The position numbers and the translations under genes were made by a program. Source: Bacillota bacterium (GTDB lineage: Bacteria; Bacillota; Clostridia; Christensenellales; Aristaeellaceae). Taken from it: a stretch of DNA of 64,000 nucleotides. The notes under the pieces were generated by a model. The model was not told the origin of the DNA. It searched no databases and saw only the letters and a list, made by a program, of their open reading frames with translations. The stretch spans positions 1 to 64,000 of the forward strand of contig JAEWVC010000105.1 of assembly GCA_023459275.1 (NCBI GenBank), in the 5' to 3' direction. Of the stretch, positions 57,800 through 64,000 are shown piece by piece (the stretch's first letter is position 1; every line of letters starts with the position of its first letter).

Positions 57800-58807
57800 A
57801 TGCGACCGATTGTTGCCATTACCATGTCCGAAGCTGCGGGCATCGGGCCCGAAATCCTGATCAAGGCCTTTGAGGAAGGGTCCATTTATGATTGCTGCCG
57901 TCCTCTGGCCGTTGGGGAACTGACTGTTATGCAAAAAGCTGCCGAAGCTTGTGGCTCCCAGCTTGCGTTCCATGTGGTGACAGACCCCGCGCAGGGCCGC
58001 TACGAGACCGGCACAATGGACCTGATTGATCTTGGAGAGCTTAGCTGGGGCGATTTCAATATCGGCCAGCCAAACGCCAAAACAGGCAGGTCCATGCTGG
58101 ATCAGACCCGCAAGGCCGTTGAGATGTTTTTGGATGGCAAGGTGGATGGTACGGTTGGCGGCCCTCACAGCAAATATGCCGCCGAACTGGCGGGGGAGCA
58201 CTTCAGTGGATATCCCATGCTCATTGCCCAGATGACCGGCAACGAACACCCCTATCTTATGCTGTCCGATGGCCAGCTTTGCGTGTCCAACGTTACCCTG
58301 CACGTTTCCCTGCGCAAAGCCCTTGAGATGCTTTCGATCGATTTGGTGTATCACTGCATCCGTGAAACAGAGAAAGCCATCCGCGCCTTTGGCATCGAAA
58401 AGCCCCGTATCGCCGTATCGGGATTGAATCCCCATGCGGGCGAAAACAGAATGTTTGGCGATGAGGACGAGGACATCATCAAGCCGGCCATCCTTAGGGC
58501 TTCGGCGGAGGGCCTGGAAGTTTCAGGCCCGTACCCGGCGGATTCCCTGTTTAACGGCTGTCTGACCAACGGGCGCTATGACGGTTATGTGGCGATGTAT
58601 CATGATCAGGCGCATCTGCCGGTTAAGGTGCTGGTCTTTGACCATGCCTCCGCCGTGGCCATAGGTGTCCCTGTCAACTGGGCCACTGTGGACCATGGCT
58701 GTGCCCTGGACATCGCCTGGCAGAACCAGGCCCGGCCAAGCGCGTTGCTTGCCACCATCAAGCTTATTGCCCGCCGGGCGGAAGGTTTCAGAAAAGCATG
58801 GAAATAG
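57800..58807 (+). CDS. Divergent PdxA-family dehydrogenase (PdxA2-like)
   Basis: A 335-aa NAD-dependent metal dehydrogenase of the 4-hydroxythreonine-4-phosphate dehydrogenase family. The three metal histidines are kept: H168 (LHVS), H212 (LNPHAGE) and H268 (MYHDQ). The usual GDPAGIGPE reads SEAAGIGPE, the GHTE substrate motif reads GYPM (residues 137-140), and the usual AFDIAGKG is ALDIAWQNQ. The substrate therefore probably differs from PdxA. Catabolic PdxA2 enzymes oxidise 4-phospho-threonate or -erythronate after a DUF1537 kinase; no such kinase is here. It overlaps the LarA-like gene by 10 nt. Confidence 0.82.
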   Translation: MRPIVAITMSEAAGIGPEILIKAFEEGSIYDCCRPLAVGELTVMQKAAEACGSQLAFHVVTDPAQGRYETGTMDLIDLGELSWGDFNIGQPNAKTGRSMLDQTRKAVEMFLDGKVDGTVGGPHSKYAAELAGEHFSGYPMLIAQMTGNEHPYLMLSDGQLCVSNVTLHVSLRKALEMLSIDLVYHCIRETEKAIRAFGIEKPRIAVSGLNPHAGENRMFGDEDEDIIKPAILRASAEGLEVSGPYPADSLFNGCLTNGRYDGYVAMYHDQAHLPVKVLVFDHASAVAIGVPVNWATVDHGCALDIAWQNQARPSALLATIKLIARRAEGFRKAWK

Positions 58808-60081
58808 AAGGTCTTTTCCCCAGCGGGGTCCTTCAGCGCCTCCTCAGGGATGTGGAGCTGATGCCCATGATGGCGGTAGCCCAGGAGATTCCTGCTCCCA
58901 GAATCATGCCGCAGGATCTTTCCCGGGCGCTGGATCAGGCGCTATGCCCCGTGCTGCCCCTGCTTCGGCCGGGTATGCGCATCGGGATCACCGCGGGAAG
59001 CCGGGGTATTGATCAGATCGCTCCCCTTCTGGCCCGCCTGGCAGCCATCGTCCGGGAACGGGGGGCGGAACCGTTCATTGTTCCCTGCATGGGCAGCCAT
59101 GGCAATACGGCCAAGGGCCAGCTTGATATACTGGCCGGTTTGGGCATTACCCCCGCCACGGTAGGCGCCCCGCTGGTTTCCCGGGATGAGCTGGTCATTG
59201 TGGGCACGGCCTCGGACGGGCGCCCGGTCTATATGGACCGTTTCCTGTGGGAAACGGACGGCGTGATCGTGGTCAACCGTATCAAGGCGCACACGGCCTT
59301 CCACGGCCCCATTGAAAGCGGCCTTCTAAAAATGATGGCGGTTGGAATGGGTAAGCAAAAAGGGGCTGCCGCCTGCCACCGGGATGGCTTTTCCGGTATC
59401 CTGGAAAAGATTATGGCTACCAGCCAGGTGGTTCTTGCTTCCGGCAAGATATGCTTTGGATTGGCAGTGCTGGAAAACGCCTATGGACAGCTTTGCCGCC
59501 TGGAGGCCATGCCCGGGGAGGAAATTTCCCGGAGGGAGCCGCTTTTGCTTAAGGAGGCCAAGGAACTGATGCCTTCGATCCCGTTTGATGCGATTGATTT
59601 GCTGATTGTGGATGAGATCGGTAAGGACATCAGCGGTTCAGGCATGGATACAAATGTAATCGGGCGCTATCCCACCCCAGGGATGACCGGTGGCCCCATG
59701 GTGGAACAACTGGTGGCGTTGGCCTTGACGCCAGCCAGCGAGGGAAGCGGCCATGGTATGGGATTTGCGGATTTTGTCAGCGCGCGGCTGTTGCGTGCCC
59801 TCAACCTTGAAAAGACCTACCCCAACGGTCTGACAAACAGGACCAGCAGCCCCGCCAAGATCCCACCGGTGATGCCCAACGACCGGTGCGCCATACAGGC
59901 CGCCCTCTGTTGTCTGAGCCCGCGGGACACATTATCCATCCGCGCGGTCCGGATCAAGAATACCCATCAATTGGGGGAGTTCTTCATATCCCCTGCGCTA
60001 TGGGAGCATAGCCGCTGCCGGCTAACCCGCATGGATGAGCCGCGCCTCCTGAATTTTGATGGGGAAGGGAACCTGTTGTAA
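58798..60081 (+). CDS. LarA-like (DUF2088) protein, candidate nickel-pincer hydroxy-acid racemase/epimerase
   Basis: A 427-aa cytoplasmic protein of the lactate racemase-like superfamily. Residues R69 (AGSRG), H101 (GSHG), H165/H169, K178 (SGLLKMMAVG) and H194 (AACHR) fall at almost the same spacing as R75, H108, H174, K184 and H200, which I recall as cofactor and substrate residues of Lactiplantibacillus LarA. No larB, larC or larE cofactor genes are in the window. It starts inside pdxA and ends the operon, so it should act on the imported carboxylate or on the dehydrogenase substrate. Confidence 0.72.
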   Translation: MEIEGLFPSGVLQRLLRDVELMPMMAVAQEIPAPRIMPQDLSRALDQALCPVLPLLRPGMRIGITAGSRGIDQIAPLLARLAAIVRERGAEPFIVPCMGSHGNTAKGQLDILAGLGITPATVGAPLVSRDELVIVGTASDGRPVYMDRFLWETDGVIVVNRIKAHTAFHGPIESGLLKMMAVGMGKQKGAAACHRDGFSGILEKIMATSQVVLASGKICFGLAVLENAYGQLCRLEAMPGEEISRREPLLLKEAKELMPSIPFDAIDLLIVDEIGKDISGSGMDTNVIGRYPTPGMTGGPMVEQLVALALTPASEGSGHGMGFADFVSARLLRALNLEKTYPNGLTNRTSSPAKIPPVMPNDRCAIQAALCCLSPRDTLSIRAVRIKNTHQLGEFFISPALWEHSRCRLTRMDEPRLLNFDGEGNLL

Positions 60082-60118
60082 CGGAAAAAGAACAAAACCG
60101 GGAATTTATGACCGTTAA

Positions 60119-60161
60119 AGAAGAAGCTGCCGCCGCCACGTGGCCGGCGGCTTCTTTGTTT
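60119..60161 (+). terminator. Intrinsic terminator of the TTT/pdxA/larA-like operon
   Basis: AAGAAGC-TGCCGCCGCCAC pairs with GTGGCCGGCGGCTTCTT with small bulges, followed by TGTTTTG. Confidence 0.75.
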
Positions 60162-60311
60162 TGCGGGTACGCGGCGCTGGGGAGCGTCCCCGCCTCTCCC
60201 CTCACCAGAAAATGCGGCCCTGTTTTGAAGGAAACCGGATTCGGCCTGAACCTGCTATTTGAAGCACCGGAATTCCGCTTTGCCGGGCGCGCGGGACTTC
60301 GAAGCCAAAGC

Positions 60312-60402
60312 GCCGCCCGTGGCGGAGGAAGCAAGGCGGAGGAGGCCGGCAAAACGAGCCATGCAAGCGGTAGCGAGGCAGGGCGGCGATTGAGCCAGAT
60401 GG
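60312..60402 (+). repeat. Repeat family C, copy 2
   Basis: GTGGCGGAGGAAGCAAGG, GGAGGAGGCCGGCAAAAC, AGCC, CGGTAG, GGCGGCGATTGAGCCAGATGG; it matches 40222-40316 on the opposite strand. Confidence 0.6.
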
Positions 60403-60577
60403 GAAGCCGAAGCAGGCGCTCCTTACGATTTTCCCCGGCGGCGGCCAGAGGCCGCAGGCGAAAAGCGCAACCCGGAGAACGTGTTATTTCACTTTCCCCG
60501 GGCCGCCGTCAAAACAGGTACTGTTTTGATGGGCTGACGAGAGGGAGGAGTATACGGAGAGGCTCCTTCCACACTTT

Positions 60578-62581
60578 TTATGAGCCGGCCTTCCTTCCGG
60601 GGCGGCCCGTTTTCGTTTTGGGTTTGGCCTTGGCCCACTTGTCGCTGCGCTTCGGGCGGGCCGGCTTTTCGGATTTGGCCGGCGCCAAATCCCTCCCCCT
60701 GGCAGGGAGGCCTTTCCCCGTCCTTGGGGCCTTTTCCCGCTTTCCCGCGGGCCGGCCCTTTTCCTCCTGCCGGTTCTCCCTAAAAGTCTCGCCGGGGGGC
60801 ACCAGGCAGTTTTTCCCGTAGCCGATCAGGTCCTCCCGGCCGGCCAGGCGCAGCGCCTGGAGCACCAGACGCCTGTTCTGCGGCTTTCTGTACTGCAAAA
60901 GCGCCCGCTGCATGGCTTTGTCGTGGGGCGTCCGGGGCACGAACACAGGCTTCATGGTGCGGGGGTCCAGCCCCGTATAAAACATGCAAGTGGACAGCGT
61001 GCCCGGCGTGGGATAAAAATCCTGCACCTGCTCCGGCTGGTGCCCCGTGTCCCGCAGATACAGCGCCAGCTCCACCGCGGCGTTTAAATCGCTGCCGGGG
61101 TGGCTGCTCATCAGATAGGGGACAAGGTATTGCTTCAGGCCAAGCTGTTCGTTGACGGCCCGGTACTTTTGCGTAAAAGCGTCGTACACTTCCCGGCCCG
61201 GCTTGCCCATATAGGAGAGCACCGTGGGGGAAACATGCTCCGGCGCCACCTTCAACTGGCCGCTGACATGGTGCTGGCACAGCTCCCGCAAAAAAGTGCT
61301 GTCCTTGTCCAGCATCAGGTAATCGTAGCGCAGCCCGGAGCGGATAAAGACCTTCTTCACCCCCGGCAGCGCCCGGACCCTGCGCAGGATGGACAATAGC
61401 TCCGAATGGTCGGGGGTCAGGCGGGGGCAGGGCTTGGGGTACAGGCACTGCCTGTCCTTGCAGGCCCCCTGGGTGCACTGCTTTTTGCAGGCCGGGCGGC
61501 GGAAGTTGGCGGTGGGGCCGCCCACGTCATGGATGTAGCCCTTGAAGCCGGGAAGCTTTGTGAGCATCTCCGCTTCCTTCACAATGGAATCCGGGCTGCG
61601 GGAGGCGACGATCCGCCCCTGGTGGAAGGTAAGCGCGCAGAAGCTGCACCCGCCAAAGCAGCCCCTTGTGGCGGAGATGGAGAATTCCACCTCCTCAAGG
61701 GCAGGTACGCCGCCCAGCGCGTCATACTCCGGATGCCAGCGTCGGGTGTAGGGCAAAGCGTACACCGCGTCCAGCTCCTCCCGGCTCAGGGGGTAGCAGG
61801 GCGGCGTCTGCACAAGATACCGGTCGGTATCCTGCTGCTGGCAAAGGGGCTTGCCGCGGCAGGGATCCTGCTCGTCATACTGCATCATGAACGCTTTCGC
61901 GTATTCCGCCTTATCGCTCACCACCGCCCGGTGGGAGGGAACCTCCTGCACATCCTCCGGCTTCTCCTTTTGCAGGTAGCATATCCCCCGGATTTGCGGC
62001 AGCGCCGCCCTGTCCGCGCCGCTTTTCAGCCAGGCGGCGCAGGCCAGAATGGAGGTCTCGCCCATGCCGTACATAAGCAGCGTGGCGCCGCTGTCCGTAA
62101 GGATGGAATGGCGCACCTTGTCCTCCCAGTAATCGTAATGGGAGAAGCGGCGCAGGGAAGCCTCCAGCCCGCCGATCAGGATGGGCACGTCATCATAGGC
62201 CTGCCTGATGCGGTTGCAGTAGACGATGGTAGCCCTGTCCGGGCGCATCCCCGCCTTGCCGCCGGGGGCGTACACATCCTCGCTCCTTGTCTTTTTGGCC
62301 GCGGTGTAGTGGTTCACCATGCTGTCAATGACCCCTGCGGATACCAGGAAGGCCAGCTTGGGCCTGCCAAAGCGCATAAAAGCCGTTCCGTCCTGCCAGG
62401 GCGGCAGGCAGAGCATAGCCACCCTATAGCCCGCGTTTTCCAGCACGCGGCTGATGATGGCATGGCCGAAGGAGGGATGGTCCACATACGCATCCCCGCA
62501 GACGTATACAAAATCCGGCTGGTCCCAGCCCCTGCGGGCCATATCCGCCAGGGTTACCGGAAGAAAATCATCCCGTGTCAT
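60578..62581 (-). CDS. YgiQ-family radical SAM protein
   Basis: A 667-aa protein with an N-terminal cobalamin-binding-like domain (about 1-200), a radical SAM core with the cluster motif CFGGCSFC (in SISATRGCFGGCSFCAL) and the YgiQ-specific ARRGWDQPDFVYVCGDAYVDHPSFG start. A second cysteine group occurs in CKKQCTQGACKDRQC. The last ~65 residues are a Lys/Arg/Pro-rich disordered tail. The reaction catalysed by YgiQ proteins is not known. The ATG follows GAAAGG. It is preceded by two terminators, so it has its own promoter. Confidence 0.88.
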   Translation of the reverse strand: MTRDDFLPVTLADMARRGWDQPDFVYVCGDAYVDHPSFGHAIISRVLENAGYRVAMLCLPPWQDGTAFMRFGRPKLAFLVSAGVIDSMVNHYTAAKKTRSEDVYAPGGKAGMRPDRATIVYCNRIRQAYDDVPILIGGLEASLRRFSHYDYWEDKVRHSILTDSGATLLMYGMGETSILACAAWLKSGADRAALPQIRGICYLQKEKPEDVQEVPSHRAVVSDKAEYAKAFMMQYDEQDPCRGKPLCQQQDTDRYLVQTPPCYPLSREELDAVYALPYTRRWHPEYDALGGVPALEEVEFSISATRGCFGGCSFCALTFHQGRIVASRSPDSIVKEAEMLTKLPGFKGYIHDVGGPTANFRRPACKKQCTQGACKDRQCLYPKPCPRLTPDHSELLSILRRVRALPGVKKVFIRSGLRYDYLMLDKDSTFLRELCQHHVSGQLKVAPEHVSPTVLSYMGKPGREVYDAFTQKYRAVNEQLGLKQYLVPYLMSSHPGSDLNAAVELALYLRDTGHQPEQVQDFYPTPGTLSTCMFYTGLDPRTMKPVFVPRTPHDKAMQRALLQYRKPQNRRLVLQALRLAGREDLIGYGKNCLVPPGETFRENRQEEKGRPAGKREKAPRTGKGLPARGRDLAPAKSEKPARPKRSDKWAKAKPKTKTGRPGRKAGS

Positions 62582-62610
62582 AAAAGCCTTTCAGCAGTCT
62601 GTATGTATAG

Positions 62611-62649
62611 AAAAAAAAGAAACCTTCCCCGGCACATTGTAGGGGAAGG
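62611..62649 (-). terminator. Intrinsic terminator (second of two) upstream of ygiQ
   Basis: On the minus strand CCTTCCCC-tacaatgtgcc-GGGGAAGG is followed by TTTCTTTTTTTT. Confidence 0.85.
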
Positions 62650-62696
62650 GGCGGAAGGTGTCAAGGGCCGGGCAAGGAACCTGAAAACAGAGACAG

Positions 62697-62735
62697 AAAA
62701 AGCGGCGGAGGGGTCTTGCCGAATGTCCCCTCCGC
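62697..62735 (-). terminator. Intrinsic terminator of the small conserved gene
   Basis: On the minus strand GCGGAGGGG-(13 nt)-CCCCTCCGC is followed by CGCTTTTTC, 36 nt after the stop of the 86-aa gene. Confidence 0.75.
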
Positions 62736-62770
62736 TCTTTACCTACAGAAGCTTCCCTTTTGTGGGAAAC

Positions 62771-63031
62771 TCATGGGTTCCGGGCCGCGCCGGGCGGCTG
62801 CGCGTAAAAGCCCGGGATGCCCTCGCGCAGGCTCTTCAAGGCGTGTTCCACCCGCAACTCCGCGTCCTCGCCGGTTGCGCCCCCCTCCACATAGCTCAAA
62901 ACCTGTTTTTTTTCGCCGTCAAGCATGGCGGTATACCGGTCCATGGCCGTCCTGTCCTGCATCAGCCGCATGCCGAAGCCTATGGGCAGTTCGCCCTTGA
63001 TGCTGTCCAGATCTCCGGGCCCGTTTTCCAT
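62771..63031 (-). CDS. Small conserved helical protein of unknown function
   Basis: An 86-aa soluble protein. The segment GFGMRLMQDRTAMDRYTAMLDGEKKQVL resembles a short family widespread in Clostridia, in which a GFGM-ALAQN-like motif precedes MERF and a helix; its function is unknown. A second helix (about 55-75) ends in a Pro/Gly tail. I start at MENGPGDLD behind GGGGAGGG; the open frame extends seven codons upstream from a TTG. It is flanked by terminators, so it is monocistronic. Confidence 0.6.
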   Translation of the reverse strand: MENGPGDLDSIKGELPIGFGMRLMQDRTAMDRYTAMLDGEKKQVLSYVEGGATGEDAELRVEHALKSLREGIPGFYAQPPGAARNP

Positions 63032-63194
63032 CCCGCTTCCCTCCCCTTCCAATAAGGAAAGTATTTCCCGCCGTTCCCCTTTTCATCCGGTTCTCGCCGA
63101 GCAGGCTTTCCGCGGCCATACGCTTCGCACCAGCAGCATCAGTGTTCTTTAAAAAATATGAAGTTTTCCGGGTGGGTGCGGGAGGGGACCTTTT
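63032..63194. other. Intergenic region between the small gene and the GH94 gene
   Basis: The minus-strand promoter region of the small gene, without a clear -35/-10 pair, and most of repeat D copy 3 (63161-63213). An AT-rich stretch TTTAAAAAATATG lies at about 63150. Confidence 0.4.
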
Positions 63195-63213
63195 TCAAAA
63201 GGCCTCCTCCCGC
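63161..63213 (-). repeat. Repeat family D, copy 3, at the 3' end of the GH94 gene
   Basis: On the minus strand GCGGGAGGAGGCCTTTTGAAAAAGGTCCCCTCCCGC is followed by ACCCACCCGGAAAACTTCATATTTTTT. The hairpin includes the last codons and TGA of the GH94 gene and, with its T-run, probably terminates it. Confidence 0.65.
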
Positions 63214-64000
63214 TCATCCTCCCCCGCCTCCTCCATAGGAAACCTGGCCTCGTGGATGCGGCCGTCGTCCCGGAAGACGACATAGCCCTTGGGGAGAGGC
63301 TCACCGTCCAGGACGGGGGCGCTTGCCTCCCGGGAGGCGGTAAGGCGGTAGGTGGCGCGGCCATAGCGGCAGGTGATGGTAAATTCGGTCCACTGGGCCG
63401 GGGCACAGGGGCGCAGGCGCGCTCTGTCGCCCCGCTTTTCAAAGCCCAGCAGCTTTTCCAGCACCACCGCGTACAGCCAGGCGGCGCTGCCGGTGTACCA
63501 GGTCCAGCCGCCGCGGCCCATCTGGTCGGGATGGGCGTAGATGTCCGCCACGGTCACATAGGGCTCCACCCGGTATACGTCAGCCTCCCTTTGGGTGAGG
63601 GCGTGGTTCATGGGCAGCATGGCCTGGATCAGCTCCCAGGCGCGCTCCGTGTCCCGCATATCAAGCAGCGCCCAGATCATCCAGGGCACGGCGTGGGAAT
63701 ACTGGCCGCCGTTTTCCCGGATGCCGGGAAGATAGCCCGCAATGTAGCCGGGATTCTCCCCGCCGTCAAAGGGCGGAGTCAAAAGCTTCAAAAGCCGGTG
63801 GCCGCCGTCATAAAGCATGGACATGGCGCTGTCCACGGCCCGGGCGGCGCGCAGGGGGTCCGCCCCGGCCAGCACGCTCCAGCTCTGGCAGAGGTTGTCG
63901 ATCCGGCAGCCCAGGCTTTCCCGGCTGCCCAGAGGCTTGCCCCCGTCGTACCAGGCCCGCAGGTACCAGTCCCCGTCCCAGGCATTATCCTCTATGCTTT
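63195..64000 (-). CDS. GH94-family phosphorylase / cyclic beta-glucan synthase C-terminal part (partial)
   Basis: The last ~268 residues of a gene entering from beyond the right edge. In frame are AWDGDWYLRA (general acid region of GH94), GCRIDNLCQSWSVLAGADP, GENPGYIAGYLPGIRENGGQYSHA and RVEPYVTVADIYAHPDQMGRGGWTWYTGSA. This pattern matches the C-terminal phosphorylase domain of cyclic beta-1,2-glucan synthases and related beta-1,2-oligoglucan or cellobiose phosphorylases. The beginning is missing, so length and substrate cannot be decided. Confidence 0.8.
   Translation of the reverse strand, partial: SIEDNAWDGDWYLRAWYDGGKPLGSRESLGCRIDNLCQSWSVLAGADPLRAARAVDSAMSMLYDGGHRLLKLLTPPFDGGENPGYIAGYLPGIRENGGQYSHAVPWMIWALLDMRDTERAWELIQAMLPMNHALTQREADVYRVEPYVTVADIYAHPDQMGRGGWTWYTGSAAWLYAVVLEKLLGFEKRGDRARLRPCAPAQWTEFTITCRYGRATYRLTASREASAPVLDGEPLPKGYVVFRDDGRIHEARFPMEEAGEDEREEAF

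Larger units (their letters stand above)
60082..60577. other. 496-nt intergenic region: terminator and repeat C copy 2
   Basis: After the terminator at 60119-60161 and repeat C2 at 60312-60402, the rest (60162-60311 and 60403-60577) shows GC-rich sequence with short dyads such as CCCGG-type and AAAACAG-GTA-CTGTTTT (60513-60529). No gene is supported despite open frames. Confidence 0.5.

Noticed and set aside
60108..60821. 237-codon frame over the gap after the larA-like gene
   Set aside because: It includes the terminator and repeat C2 and continues antisense into ygiQ; similarity to the 40.2 kb region is at DNA level with shifted frames.
61406..63055. 549-codon open frame on the plus strand
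   Set aside because: Antisense to ygiQ and it runs through two terminators and the small conserved gene; no recognisable domain.

Overview
The window is a GC-rich chromosomal segment of an anaerobic Bacillota, most likely Clostridia. This is inferred from consensus sigma-A promoters and strong AGGAGG-type ribosome binding sites, a ferredoxin-dependent 2-oxoacid oxidoreductase, CUT1 sugar importers with no ATPase of their own, a TipA-type MerR regulator, RF3 beside TypA, and many GTG/TTG starts. The species cannot be named from the sequence. No rRNA, tRNA, CRISPR array, transposase or phage gene was seen.

Region 1 (1-16.4 kb, minus strand) is one long glycan-uptake operon read from a consensus promoter at about 16.42 kb. 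It holds a secreted GH26 beta-mannanase-like enzyme with a CBM, a 998-aa CBM-fused solute-binding protein, two complete CUT1 permease pairs, an anchored NHL/TPR protein, a Yip1-like membrane protein, a membrane-anchored DUF5696 protein, a secreted protein with a triplicated module, and a second solute-binding protein. Region 2 (16.5-25.7 kb, minus) is an opp-type peptide importer followed by a cytoplasmic class-A-beta-lactamase-fold hydrolase, an N-acyl-D-amino-acid deacylase and a D-2-hydroxyacid dehydrogenase. Together these suggest uptake and breakdown of D-amino-acid-containing peptides. Region 3 (25.9-32.1 kb) is a LysR regulator divergent from a four-subunit 2-oxoacid:ferredoxin oxidoreductase, succinyl-CoA synthetase and a SemiSWEET-like protein, a route from 2-oxoacids to acids plus ATP.

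Region 4 (32.1-45.6 kb) contains a two-component system with an exported protein, typA, prfC, argS, a TipA-like regulator, an SOS-type dinB and a secreted two-domain protein. Region 5 (45.6-53.8 kb) is an aromatic amino acid operon (aroF-aroB-aroA-aroC-pheA-aroE-aroQ-tyrA). It is preceded by a consensus promoter, a Phe/Tyr-rich leader peptide and a terminator, which together look like an attenuator. Region 6 (53.8-60.2 kb) is a GntR-controlled tripartite tricarboxylate transporter with a divergent PdxA-family dehydrogenase and a LarA-like (DUF2088) protein, a candidate new hydroxy-acid pathway. Region 7 (60.2-64 kb) has a YgiQ radical SAM protein, a small conserved protein and the 3' end of a GH94 phosphorylase that runs off the window.

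The intergenic spaces carry several dispersed palindromic repeat families: A with 3 copies, B with 2, C with 2 and D with 3. Some copies supply the last codons or the stop codon of neighbouring genes. Coordinates of short sites were read by eye and may be off by one or two bases.
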